From NCBI RefSeq assembly GCF_024713975.1, contig NC_091111.1:8928501-8992500 (forward strand): DNA of 64,000 nucleotides, written 5' to 3'. The notes under the pieces are model-generated. The model was not told the DNA's origin. It searched no databases and worked only from the letters and a program-made list of their open reading frames with translations. The position numbers were made by a program, and so were the translations under genes. Shown here piece after piece: positions 29,115 to 40,883 of this stretch; position 1 is the first letter of the stretch, and each line of letters opens with the position of its first letter. The DNA is from Paralichthys olivaceus (taxonomy: Eukaryota; Chordata; Actinopteri; Pleuronectiformes; Paralichthyidae).

Positions 29115-32100
29115 CTAATAAGAACACTTGTGGCTTGAACATTGTTCGTTCACATGGGTTTTTTTTTTTTCCCTGTGCACTGATGTTAGTGCCAGTTTGG
29201 GAAGCCTTCAAGCTCAGAACTGGTTTTGTGTTTAAACCTGACACACATAATACTTTTGAACTTTATGGGTTTATGTCAGAAGTCATACAGATACTTAAGT
29301 CATACCGTGCTACTGCTGTTTTTTTGATTACATAAGAATAGTAAAGAATGTGCAGACACACACCCACAAATGTTATGAATTATAAAGCATCCATTAATTG
29401 TTCTGTACCATGAAATAATCAGCTCCCAATAAACAACACAATCTCACATTAAAATACCCAGATACAAGATTTAAGTAAGATTAATGTAAATTATCTACAG
29501 TTATGACATAAAGAAACAGATACATATGATGTGGTGCATATTATATACTATATACAATAGTACTAATAAATTGATTTAATTTGCTTAATCAGGTTTATGT
29601 GATATAAACCTGGTTATTAGTGTTTGACTCTTATATGCTTTTACACATAGAGGTAAGTGACGTTGCGGAGATTACTCAGCCTGAGGGAACTCAGTACTAC
29701 TCAGCAGGATTTGTATAACGTGTCAGGAGGAGTTTTGTCAAGTCTTAAAAAATATAAGCCTGATGAGCTCATCAGGGTTTTCTCAGCTTTGGGATGAGGA
29801 GTCAAAAAGATGTGGTCGCTGACCAGGCAGGGAGGGTCTAACAAAAAATACAATATCAAGTTTCTTTGTGGGAAAAAGCTTGACCCACACCTAAAAGCCA
29901 ATTGTGGATTTTTTCAGTGATATCACATGGTCTTCATCAGCAGTTTGCTGAGTTTTTATTTTACAGCTTGTCCACATTGGAGTTAATTCTTAACCTAAGA
30001 AATGGCAGTTTAATAAACAATCTCTCCTCAAGGTTCCTGAAGCTTTTACTGACCTACATCAGCAAAGATAAATAGGTCGTGAGAGCCTCTAAAATGAAGA
30101 AGTTTGGGAATACTACTGGCCTCATTTTAGTTTAAAAACTCCTGGGCTGTGTCTTAGTCTGGATGAGCAGAAACTTGAGTTTGGAAACTGACTGCTGATT
30201 GGATCTTTTTGGTCACGCATTTATCAGCATCCTATCAAATGAGCCGGTTCTGGAAGAGAACAACCGGCATTAGCCTCGGCTACCAGTGTAGAACACAACA
30301 TGGATATTCAATGACGAGCGTTGCTGACCCTGTTGTCTCTGCTAACAGCTGCTGTGCAGTTGAATTTTATGCTCGTAGCTGTTTACTTGTGTAGGAGACA
30401 GGCTATTATTCAAGTGATTTGTGTACACGGACAGCTCCATGCCTTCCTGTTCAAACTGGCATACGAATGCACAGTATACATGAGTTGTCATGTGATGTTT
30501 ATAATTATATATATATGTATAATTATGGATACAATTATATAAATGTATCTGTATCCATGATGGCTATGAAAATTCTCAAAATGGCTATAACTCTGATCTC
30601 CTTATGTCTTAACTCTTCCCCTTTCAGTCTAAAACAATAAAGTTCTGTGTGAGCTATGTGCTGGTAAACAGCTCGTAAATACTCATGTTTGATTGAGGTG
30701 CCATAAATGGAGATTTGTGGCAGCTGCCAAATAATAAAAAATGACTCATCACTCAGTTCCTGATTTTAAAGAAACAAGCTGTTAAAGCCGCCCCTGGGTT
30801 TTATATGAAACTGTATGGGAGCACAGTTCTCTTGCTGACAGCCAAATCATCCAGTAAAACAGACAGTAAACACACACTCTCAAGACCAGTTTGACATCTC
30901 AGCCAACCTCAGCATGCGGGAAAAAAAGAGCACACAAATTTAATGAAAGCCTTTAAAATGTCTAATGATAGAAAAACAGTGTGAGTTTATTTGATGTTGA
31001 GGAATGGTGAGGGGAAGTCTTGACCTGGATCGCGGCACATCACGGCTTGAAACACCTGTCGGGGAAGCGCAGAACCCACAAATGAAAATGTCTGTTTTTT
31101 TCTGCGCTTGAAGTAACATTTACCTTGGCAGCAAATGAGACAAAGTGGCAGCATGTGATTAAAGCCAATGTTTTTATTCAAGGCTTTTACAGGAAGCTAA
31201 TTAGCCAAGGTATGCAGTCGTGTGCCAAGCTAATAGGGGGAAGCTGACATTCCTGCAGGGAAGCGGTGGCCTCACAGAACTACAGAATATGTATTTACAC
31301 ACAAGTCTCTTAATTCAAACTGTTCACATGGATTTCTTTTAATTCAAACATTGAAAAGAGTTAGGATGTGGTCTCACTCACTCGACCGCAAGTTGAGTAT
31401 ACTGAGAACATTGAAAAAAAAAACCTGCTGAGGTTATTTGTCTAGTTGTAACTGGATGATAAAAGTGACTTTGAGATGAAAAAAATAACTTTGTTCAAAC
31501 AGCGAACGATTGTGGTGCTGTAGAAGCACATCTGAAGAACTCCTGCAGAAATGGAAAGTCAGACCTCATTGAATTAAATGCAAAACAGAAAAATCTAAAT
31601 TTTGCATGTTCAAATAGACACAATGGCAGGTTTGTGGCAAAAAAGTAAAAAGAGTCCCAGCTGCTGCTGCTACACAGGGTTGGTCGCCTGTTTATTCAAA
31701 TTTGATCCTAAGTGTGTTTCCAAATCGCACTGAACTCGACTCTGCACTTCCTTGGGCCCCAAGTCTGAAACTGATGTTTCACAAAAGTAACAGACGTTCA
31801 ACAAAAAGCCATTCTCTGTTCCTCTAAATGAGCTCCAAATGTTTCTGTTGTGGTTTTAACTCTGTGTGTGGCAGGACCAAAACTATTTTTGGAAACTATC
31901 ACCGGGAAAGGGCCGTCCAACTTTAGGGTCATAGACATCTTGTGACCTGAAAAGTTTACTGTGTGATTTAGCAGCAGGCATTTTTAAAATTAAGAAAGAT
32001 GGTTGAATTTGTTTGATGATTTCATGCGATAAACAAGCGGTTAAAGAGGCAGAATTAAAGTTGGTTTGCCTCAAGAATTGGCTTTGTTTCATCTAACCAT

Positions 32101-32339
32101 TATGGTTCAGAAAAAGAGGAAGTGCTCTGACACAATGTCTAAGATTAGAAACCCTCACAACTTCTGGCTGAAAGGTCAGTGAAAACAGAGCAGAGGCCAT
32201 CCTGGACCCACATGGAGCTGTGGCCACTTGACTGCCATATCTCTGTGTGTGGCAGTGAATCTACAGCTGAGATGAGTTTCAGCTGTTTGTTGAAAGAGTC
32301 CAACAGCCCAAATTCTCATCACTGTCTCCAGCCTAAACA

Positions 32340-32990
32340 CTTTCCAGGACACAGGTTTTAAATAGGCAGTTTCCACTCTCTCTCTCACCCATCAGTCCCG
32401 CTTGTTATATCTGTTCAAATGTTCCCAGGCACTCGGTCTATTGTTGGATTCCACCTGTGATCATCGGCCAGTTAAAAAATTCTTTGTCCAAGTCAGATGA
32501 AAGCGAGATCTTTTCCCTTGTTAACACAGACTGGCGAATGCATTCCCCTGGATGTCCCTAACGAAATGATTTATACAAAAAATGTGATCCTCCTTCCAGC
32601 TATGCCCCTCTGGTATTAATCAATATATCATACCTTGGCCACCATTACCCCGAGTAATCCTAAACCCCACTGTTTTGTTCAGGCTATGCTCGAAACAGTT
32701 TGGGTCTCATGTGCGCTTCCAGTCCTGAACATTTTCCACCATTCTGAGCTTTAAATAGAAACAGTTTCCATCTTGACTGTTCCTCTGCCCACCAACCCCA
32801 TTGTTAAATCTCAACAAATCATCCCAGGCTCCAGATCCATTATTACTTTCCACGGCTCGCCTCTTCACAGGCAGGCTTCAAAAACCTTTCCATCGGTTTC
32901 CAACTCTTTCATCTCTCAGTAACCGACCTGTCCCTTCTTCATTGTTAAATGTCAACAGATCACCATCCAATCTGTGTTAAAATCTTGCCC
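32340..32990. repeat. Degenerate long-period repeat
   Basis: Three related blocks: TTTTAAATAGGCAGTTTCCA (32357), CTTTAAATAGAAACAGTTTCC (32749) and TTCAAAAACCTTTCCATCGG (32878). Each is followed by GTTATATCTGTTCAAATG, GTTAAATCTCAACAAATC or GTTAAATGTCAACAGATC and then a C-rich segment. Spacing is uneven (about 390 and 130 bp), so this is an old, decayed local duplication, not a young tandem array. Confidence 0.45.
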
Positions 32991-34162
32991 GTAAGTGTTT
33001 TTGCAGGAGGGCTGCAAACTGTAAAAGACGGCACCCATTTACTTCCTCAGCACATCTTTATTGGCCTGTTTACTTAGTTGATGCAGATGAAGCACACACA
33101 CACATCGCAGATGACACAATGTTTTACACTTACTCTACTGTCTTGGCAGCGCTCCCTTGTTTTGCGTGCCTCATTATTGGCTACGTGCGCTGTTGCTATA
33201 CAGTACAAAATAACAGTGCTCTCTCTCCTGTTTGGTAACATATTGTTTTCAACTTTTCCAGCCTCACGTCTCTCTGCAGGCAGCCCGAGAGTTCAAAGAG
33301 GAAGAAAATATGCAGACAGGAAAATCGTTTTGAGATTTCGGTTTCATGTTCAGTTTACGGAGTGGTATATAGATGGTTGGTTTGAAGGCTAGAGCCATGG
33401 AACATTCCTCAAATATCCTGCCAGCTACCGCTAATGGAATTTAGTTTAATGGACAGCTGAGTGCCGATAACACAACCAAAACAACCAATGCTTCAAATAT
33501 GGGAAAATATAGGGGGATCACCATGTATGTGTATGTATATGTATAGAAATATACACACACACACACCTACACACTCATGTGTACATGAATTTTATTACAG
33601 TGACTTACATTTCCTGGAGACTCACTCTAACCTTAACCATATAGTTACTACTTGCTTAACCCTTTCCCAAACCATAACCTAATTTAACCTCAACCTAAAC
33701 ATAACCTTAAAACGTTTCTTCTCCTTAAACTAGATTTACGTTATGGGGACATGCTTTTTGTCCCCATGAGGAGACAATCCCCCATAATGTGACCATGTAA
33801 TCATATTTAGATCCCCACAACATGAGATATGCCTGGACCACATATATTCGCACAGACTCCAGTTTAAACTATAGCCTTGAGAATCAACAAAATGAAAATG
33901 AGTTTCTTTTGCAGGGCTGCTTTAGTTTAGTTTTAATAAGGTGTACTTTATAAACTGGCAAGTGAGTGTAGAAGTAAAGTCCACTAACTACTTCAGCATG
34001 GTTTGAAGACACATGCACCAAACCTCACAGATATTTCTCAAACTGGCATAAAATGGAAAGTGCACAACATTTTTTTTTTCTAAATAATTAAAGACAGATG
34101 ACTTGTGTCCTAAAAATGTCCACAGTGAAATTACAGTCTATATCTGGACCAGAAATGTAGCC

Positions 34163-37100
34163 TTAGTGCAGAGTTTTTAGTTGTGACTGAATGGCCTTTA
34201 GATATTTATCTTCCTGTTTAGTTCTTGGAAGGTCTGACTGCAGCTTTACTGAATATGAGCAGTGTGCGGGAACCATGGAAACAACCAGACGGTGTCCCAG
34301 TGGACACAGGGGCCGCCTCTGTGACATCAGACTCAGGTGTGACATCATTAACCAGGGTGTGATGGAACTGCACACACATGAGGTGTTCAAGAAAACCGAG
34401 GGAGAAATAAAGTCCACTTTCCGTACCTGAAGGAGGGACTGAATAAGGACAGTGTCGTCACCGGGGGGCAGATAGAAATGTTGCCTGGTCAGAGAACGTG
34501 TGTCGTCTCCACTGATGCTAAAGTTGGAAACTTCCCTGCTGGCAAAGTCATGTAGCCCTGTGATGTCACACGGTAACTATGAAATGAACGGTGAAGTAAT
34601 GAGGCTGTAAATGGGGCAGGCGACTACATGCGTAGCTGCGGACTAAAATAGAAGGCAGGCCTTGACCTGGAATTACTGTGTGGGTCACATGACCTTAAAT
34701 CAGCAAAGTTCAGAGCCAAATTAGGAGCATCACTTCTTCAGCTTCAAGCATGACGTTACTGCTGTTGAATATGCTGTGGTCAGCTGTATCAGAGATTGCA
34801 GTATTACTATATACAGAATGTCAAGTTTTGGCCCCTTCAACCTCCCTTAATTAAATTTCCTTTTAGATACTAAGGAGGGACGTTGATGTTCTTTCTCTTG
34901 AAACACAGTTTGTAATGTTACCTGCATGGTGGGATTATTAATAACTGTAGGATATCTTTAAAGCAGCTATACTCAATGTTTCTATGTTGATGAATCACAT
35001 GACTACTTGTATGAGAAAGTGGTCGCTCATAGTGACAAATCCAGAAAGAGTTCAGACGCAACACTTCCACTATGTCGTGTGCTTCAGCTCATTGTTTTGG
35101 TTTTCACAACTTTACAGTTGTGGTTCAATCCGCTGCTTTCGTCAGCGTTCCCGCTGCAGGCAGCAGCTGTCAGCAAAGCAAACACTTAAAACTCACTGGA
35201 TGCTTGTCTTCAACACCAAACAGTGGACAGACAAAGAAAGCTGCTCATCCAATGACGCATTTAGCTGCTAAAGAGCCAGATTTTCACATCAGGAGTTGGT
35301 GGAGAACAAAACAGAGCAAAGGGAAAATGGTTATCGGACTGCCAGAGACACAGCTCCAAATACATTTTGATGTTGCTCCTTATGTTTGTACTGCTGGATA
35401 CGTCAATCGGCCAATGTTTGCTAACAATTTTACCATATGCTTCCACCATAACCACAGGTCACTGGTCTGTTTACAACTTGTTTCTCTGCACTCAAGTGGC
35501 AAAAAAACAACTTCTAACAATGGAGGTTTGATTTTGTAGAGGGCAAGGGTGAAAGTTGTTTGTGCTTCTTACAGATAACTTATCATTCTATAAAATGGTG
35601 ACAAACATATTTTTTTATTTAACTGTGACGAAGACAGACACACTCAATCTGATCAACTCATATCTTTATTGACATGGCACACTGAACAGTGCATTTTCCA
35701 GTGTGCACTCGTGTTGAAGGTTTAAGATGAAACATCTTGCGCAGGTATGTTTTACAACCCGTGATGCCAACAAGTACAAGAGTTGAACCGACTGCCCTGA
35801 CACTGTATCACCACCACTGTTCTGATGACTGATTTTTAAGCCACAGCCACTCTCTCTTGGACAAATATCTCTGTCTATACTTAGCCTTGACATATCTGGG
35901 CCTGCCACACACAGAGCCATATGTTTCCTCTGGCCACCGCATGTCAGCCCATCTGCACATTTAGATCTGCAGGACAGTGAGTATGCAGGCTGCATGAGAA
36001 ACCCAGAGACTGACAGGCTGAACTCAGTGAACAAACAGCAAAACTGCCTGTGTCATGAAAAACATCCGGAAAAATAGAAGCTTCCTAAGTTACAGTGACA
36101 GTTTTAAGGTGACTCTTCAAGAGAAAGCAAGCAGGAATCAGCCTGATTTAGCTGTTGACCTTAAAATGATCCTGAATGCTTTATTCCCACGTTGTTTTTC
36201 AATAATAACTTGTATAACTTTACTTATCTATATACTCACTGAGACTTGATGCAATCTGACAAATTGTTTTAATTTCCCCTTCTGTCAAAGGTATTGAAAG
36301 GCGAGAAAAGATAAAACCGGATTTGACATTCCTTCAAAAACATTCAAAAACTTTGCCTGTGATGTAAGATTCGCTGTCTTCATAAACAGCCTGACAGACG
36401 CTAGATTACCCTGCACGCAGGATACCAGAGTCAGCTTAGTTTGAGTGTTGTGCAGCGTGGCCGGAGTGCGTTCCTCCATCAAGCTGTTTCCTTTAGATAT
36501 CACAGAGGTGAAGCGTGGGTACTGAGGCTATAGTGACTGATAACACACACACACACAAGGTCACACACACTTTCTCTGGTTTGTTTTGAGAGACAGAATA
36601 CTCCGCACAAACTGCACTTTCACTCATGCCTGTGTTTTTCCTCAGTCTAATTGGAGTCCCTACTGTACTGAGCCAGCATAGGGAGAGAACATATCCATAT
36701 TAGGAAAAGAGCAGACGTCCTTATATGGCACGCTTCCTCCGTAGTAACGGCCCAGTCTGCTGGCTTCTTTCTTGCATTCCTCCAGCTCCAGGTTTCTCTG
36801 GGAGTTTTTCATTTCCGATTCGCTGGCTAGAGAAGGAGCAGGGCCGCCTTTCATAAGAGTCTGGCCTGGTGTGCGATCCCCTTTTTCAAAAAAAAAAATA
36901 CAGAATACACAAACCTCCGTCTAGCCTCTTTCCTGCAATCCTCCACTCTGGGGTTTGATGTAGTAAAATAAGCCTGGCCAGGGACAGGGCACACCTGGCC
37001 TTTCAAGTCACTCATAGACTAAACCTCATTAGGCAGGTGAGAATCAGGAGAACATGGAGTCTTTTTTCCTGTTGTATCTATGCCCACACGAGCTGGGATG

Positions 37101-37620
37101 CACTTTCACCTAAGTCGACTCAGGATTTTTAATTTGTCCTCTAAGACCCAGTGGAGTCAAAACTCTCAAACGTGAAACTAAATCCTCAGCGTTTGTGTTC
37201 AGCAAAATCCTCTGAAAAATGTTGCCCTTGCACAAAATCAGCCTGATAATGCTCAAATCAACAAACATCCATTTTGGGAAATGCCATTAACTGAGAACAT
37301 TAGTCTTCATCCCCCAAATTCCCCGTCCTGCATACCTTGGCAGGGCCGTGCATTTTAGCTCAGGTATCTCAGGAGATTGACCATCAGGATCATCTTGTAG
37401 TATTCAGTCACAGAAATAAATCACTGTAAGCTTGAATAGCACATGTTACATTTATCATTCGTTGAAGCTGTCAGGATAGGTTTTGACTTTCATAATTTAT
37501 TGCATCACAGAGGGAAATCTAAATAAAGAGGGGGTTTTGGATGCTCAAACTAACCTGGATTATTGTAATTTATGTCGGACTGATGGGTTCCAGTTTGCAG
37601 TGGTGATTTTTTATGTATGG
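34163..37620 (-). CDS. Unidentified multi-exon gene, partial (exon chain B)
   Basis: I do not recognise this gene. Exons, in transcript order: 37620-37555, 37393-37336, 36822-36669, 36521-36410, 34557-34163. Start/end phases 1/1, 1/2, 2/0, 0/1, 1/stop agree at each join. Acceptors are good (for example CTTTTTTTATAG before 37620). Short peptide pieces in order: IHKKSPLQTGTHQSDINYNN; DGQSPEIPELKCTALP; LEECKKEASRLGRYYGG and PYKDVCSFPN; YPRFTSVISKGNSLMEERTP; FASREVSNFSISGDDTR and FYLPPGDDTVLIQSLLQ. The last exon either reads on to a TAA at 34165-34163 or uses a donor CAG|GTACGG at 34427. The donor after 36669 (TCA|GTACAG) is weak. A 31-nt microexon at 38019-37989 (VDVTSFKSAV) would fit upstream. 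The composition suggests a cytoplasmic or linker region of a larger protein; the 5' start is not found. It lies 1.5 kb from ccn2 and may join chain A. Confidence 0.45.
36739..36979 (-). repeat. Partial tandem duplication of a chain-B exon
   Basis: The minus-strand segment 36979-36913 (GGCCAGGCTTATTTT..., then GGAGGATTGCAGGAAAGAGGC) parallels 36870-36739 (GGCCAGACTCTTATG..., then GGAGGAATGCAAGAAAGAAGC). The encoded pieces, VEDCRKEARR and LEECKKEASR, also agree. The upstream copy lacks about 60 bp of the downstream one and has no clear acceptor/donor pair in a matching phase, so it looks like a decaying exon copy. Confidence 0.45.
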
Positions 37621-39101
37621 CTATAAAAAAAGCAAAGTACATGTACTTTGACTATATCTGTTTGCAGTATTTTACACTTTCATTCTGCTCTTATTTATTT
37701 CCCCACAATTGTTTGACAACCGAAGTAAGTAAACACTCTTCAAAAAAAGATTTCACATTGAAATTTAAAGCTTGAAGGTTATAGTATCTCCCAATCTTTT
37801 TTACATGAGACCCCTCACCCTAAAGCATTGTGGGGCCACTTTGTTCATAATGTCTCACACTGAAGGCCCCAGAACTTCTAAGATTGAAAAAAAATACAAA
37901 TATGTGAAGCAGTAACCTAGTTTTTCTTGTACTTTTATAATAATCTTAAGATTCATTGACCTCTAGTTTAGGAACCATTGCAAACTACCTACAGCAGATT
38001 TAAATGAAGTTACATCCACCTTAAGCAGGTAAAACAGTATAATACCACTTATGCATTGATGTAACACAATGAGCAATAATTTAATACAAACAAATCACTT
38101 ACAGACAGGGTGCTGATTCTGGTATTTTTACTGATACAGCACTTTTACTTATAATGCAGTATTTTTAGATTGGGGTATTTTTACTTTTACACCAGGGTGA
38201 CTTCATAAATGAGTCTGTATGTGCTTTACAATTTCAAAGTCACTGAAATGAGGTCATGACAATATAATCTGTTTATGATGCGTATCCTACAAAAGGGATT
38301 TGTGATCACAATGCTTCATTCATTCGTGCTTGTGCGCCCACATGTGTTTAAATGAGTATTACTCCGAGATGCAACTCAGCCACTGATGTCAGGGGACAAA
38401 AATGCCACTGCAGTGTCCCAGACATAACCGCACATGTACAGAAGACAAAGCTGATCGGCAGCCCTCGCCAAGTGTCTGAGCTGGAACAAGCACCTTGATA
38501 GATAACCAGGCTCCAGTTACTGGCGCGGATGGATTTCCTTTTCCCTGCAGCTCACTGTTAATTTATTAAAGTAGAGACGGTCTCTGTGCCTTTGAAAGAA
38601 AATGCAGAGGAATGCTGTCATGGGCTTAAAATCTTAACCACTCATTACACATAAATCCGTTTATACGCCAATGCATGTGTATACATTTTTATGAGTTTAC
38701 ACCCGTTGTTTGTAACTGCTCGTCTTTCATGTGAGGCTCTTTGTGCTTTACTTTTTGAACCACCATCAAGGTTTTTTTTTTTTTCTCATCTCCTTCTTCT
38801 TTTTTTTCTAAATTAATATTTATAGGTACCGGCTGTCTGTTTGTGAAGTCAGTCTTCAGGAATTCCCAGTGTGGGGTCCCTGGTCTCTAACCAGACTTAA
38901 CCTCCCATTCCAGATGAAAGCTGCTCCGAGAGAGAGATGGTGTTGTTTGGCCGAGCAGCAGAGCCTTGCCTTCAGACAGCAGGAATGTGGGATGTCTGGA
39001 GTGGGGGTCAGGAAGCGAGGAAAGAATGCCAAGTATGTCCATGTTTGTCCAGGGCTGGCTCTCCATTCAGCCCCCAGTGACGTGCAGCGAGGGCCAGCGA
39101 G
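37621..39101. other. Spacer upstream of ccn2
   Basis: About 1.5 kb. It contains a repeat-like block (37,800-37,990; ending GGAACCATTG, resembling a hAT terminus), simple T/C runs near 38770-38810, and the proximal ccn2 promoter from about 38850. No coding exon is supportable apart from the tentative microexon at 38019-37989. Confidence 0.5.
38906..38987. promoter_or_regulatory. TEAD-type (MCAT) sites in the ccn2 promoter
   Basis: CATTCC at 38906-38911 and GGAATG at 38982-38987 are the TEAD core in opposite orientations, 120-200 bp upstream of the TATA box. A related AGAATGC lies at about 39023. CCN2 is a classic YAP/TAZ-TEAD target with clustered GGAATG sites in its proximal promoter. CAGACA (SMAD-like) sits at about 38973, beside the second site. 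Function is inferred from the family and motif matches. Confidence 0.5.
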
Positions 39102-39107
39102 TATAAA
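39102..39107 (+). promoter_or_regulatory. TATA box of ccn2
   Basis: TATAAA in GAGTATAAAGGGAGC, 244 bp upstream of the start codon. This predicts transcription start near 39130 and a 5' UTR of about 215 nt, matching the layout of vertebrate CCN2 genes. Confidence 0.8.
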
Positions 39108-39345
39108 GGGAGCTCGCCTCTCCGGTCAGAACTCAGATCAACTCTTCTACCGAAGCTAAACTCTAGCTTTCACCACGAACGAAAGACAGAAAGAAAGACC
39201 GTGACCGGAGCCACTAGACGAAACCAGACAAGAGATCAACTTGATCAGAAGAGGTTTCTCGAGCTCAAACTCAAAGACGAAAGGAAGACCTCCTCATCTT
39301 AAGACTTAAGGAAAAACTACAACCTATTTCTACAAGGAAGAAAAG

Positions 39346-40883
39346 ATGTCTGCTGGAATGAAGAAAATTATTTTGCTGCCTTTCCTGTGCATCATGCTCT
39401 CATACCTGGTAAGGAAAAAGAACATGACTTTATAGTGTTTTTAGATTAAGACAATTGAGTCTTGGCTTCACACAAGCTCCAATCTTAACAGACATTTAGG
39501 TCTCAGTGTGCTGGATGTATATCTGTAGCTATAATGCGACATCTGGATTTGATACTTACCCGCTGATTATTTACCTCAGGCTGCAGGTCAGGAGTGCAGC
39601 GGCCAGTGCTCGTGCCCCTCCACTCCCCCTCAGTGCGCCCCGGGAGTGAGCCTGGTGCTGGACGGCTGCGGCTGCTGCAGGGTGTGCGCCAAACAGATGG
39701 GGGAGCTGTGCACCGAGAAAGATGTCTGTGACCCACACAAAGGCCTCAACTGCGACTTCGGAGCCCCCATCAACAGACGCATAGGAGTCTGCACAGGTGA
39801 GCCACTGGCAAAAAAAAAAAGGATTTTTCTGTGACATCCTTTCTGTACTTCTACTTCAAAATGTCTGCATAGTGTCCACCTGAAATCGTGACCTTTTCCC
39901 CTGTCCTCTCCCCCACAGCTCGAGATGGCGCCACCTGTGTGTTCGGAGGAATGGTGTACAAGAGCGGAGAGACTTTCCAGAGCAGCTGCAAGTACCAGTG
40001 TACCTGTCTGGATGGAGCTGTAGGCTGCGTTCCTCTTTGCTCCATGGACATCCGACTGCCCAGCCCTGACTGCCCCATGCCCAGACGGGTGAAGGTGCCA
40101 GGGAAGTGCTGCGAGGAGTGGGAGTGCGATTCTCCCTACAGACACAGTATCATGGGCTCTGTTCTACCTTGTAAGTCAGTCTTCATAAAGTATTCTATTA
40201 TTTCTGCTCAAATGAGCTATAATCAGGATGGTCTTTCTAATCCATGGTTTGCTCCTGTGTTTACAGCCTACAGAGTGGAGGAGACCTACGGCCCAGACCC
40301 CTCCTTGATGAGGGAGAACTGCCTGGTTCAGACTACTGAATGGAGCGCCTGCTCTAAGACCTGCGGCCTTGGCATCTCCACCAGGGTCACCAACGACAAC
40401 CACGATTGCCGCCTTGAGAAACAGACCCGACTGTGCATGGTGCGACCCTGCGAGTCACAGCTGGAGCAGAGCATCAGGGTGAGTTTTTGTTCAAGTGCAT
40501 CTCTCTCACAAGCTCTTTAGATGAAAAATATGAGCACCTGAGTTAAAGAACACCTGCTGATGTTGTTTTTTATTTTCCTCCTGCAGAAAGGGAAAAAATG
40601 CATCCGCACTCCCAGACTCTCCAAGCCCATGAAGTTCGAGATCTCCGGCTGCACCACCACCAAGTCCTACAGGCCAAAGTTCTGCGGTGTGTGTCTGGAT
40701 GGCCGCTGCTGCACCCCCCACAGGACCACCACCCTGCCCATGGAGTTCAAATGCCCCGATGGGCAGGTCATGAAGAAGCACATGATGTTCATCAAGTCCT
40801 GCGCCTGCCACCACAACTGCCCCGGGGAGAACGACATCTTCGAGTCCATGTATTACAAGAAGATGATGGGAGACATGGCCTGA
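39346..40883 (+). CDS. ccn2: CCN2 / connective tissue growth factor, 5 exons
   Basis: Coding exons 39346-39408, 39580-39796, 39919-40170, 40267-40478 and 40587-40883 give 346 residues (human 349). The exon-domain layout is the canonical one of the CCN family: signal peptide (exon 1), IGFBP domain about 22-93 with [12 protein letters not shown] domain about 97-160, TSP1 domain about 195-240 with [16 protein letters not shown], and cystine-knot domain about 253-330. The C-terminus ends [17 protein letters not shown], the CCN2-specific ending, which separates it from CCN1. CCN2 is a secreted matricellular protein in the TGF-beta and YAP pathways and binds integrins, heparan sulfate and growth factors. 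Short introns of 96-171 bp are typical. Teleosts may have ccn2a and ccn2b; which one this is cannot be told from sequence alone. Confidence 0.97.

Noticed and set aside
30987-31181. Minus-strand frame with a good donor (CCAAG|GTAAAT) and a stop overlapping AATAAA
   Set aside because: Neither the upstream acceptor nor a partner exon could be found, so it was not added to the exon chains.
34368-34426. Possible 59-bp intron in the last chain-B exon, leading to another open frame
   Set aside because: Splice sites are present and the phase fits, but the frame also reads straight through for about 88 codons; an intron this short is unusual. Noted but not used.
35666-36034. 122-codon open frame on the minus strand whose stop overlaps an AATAAA
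   Set aside because: It lies within the intron between two better-supported chain-B exons and lacks a clear acceptor/donor pair or recognisable motifs. It may reflect an intronic poly(A) site but is not supported as a protein.
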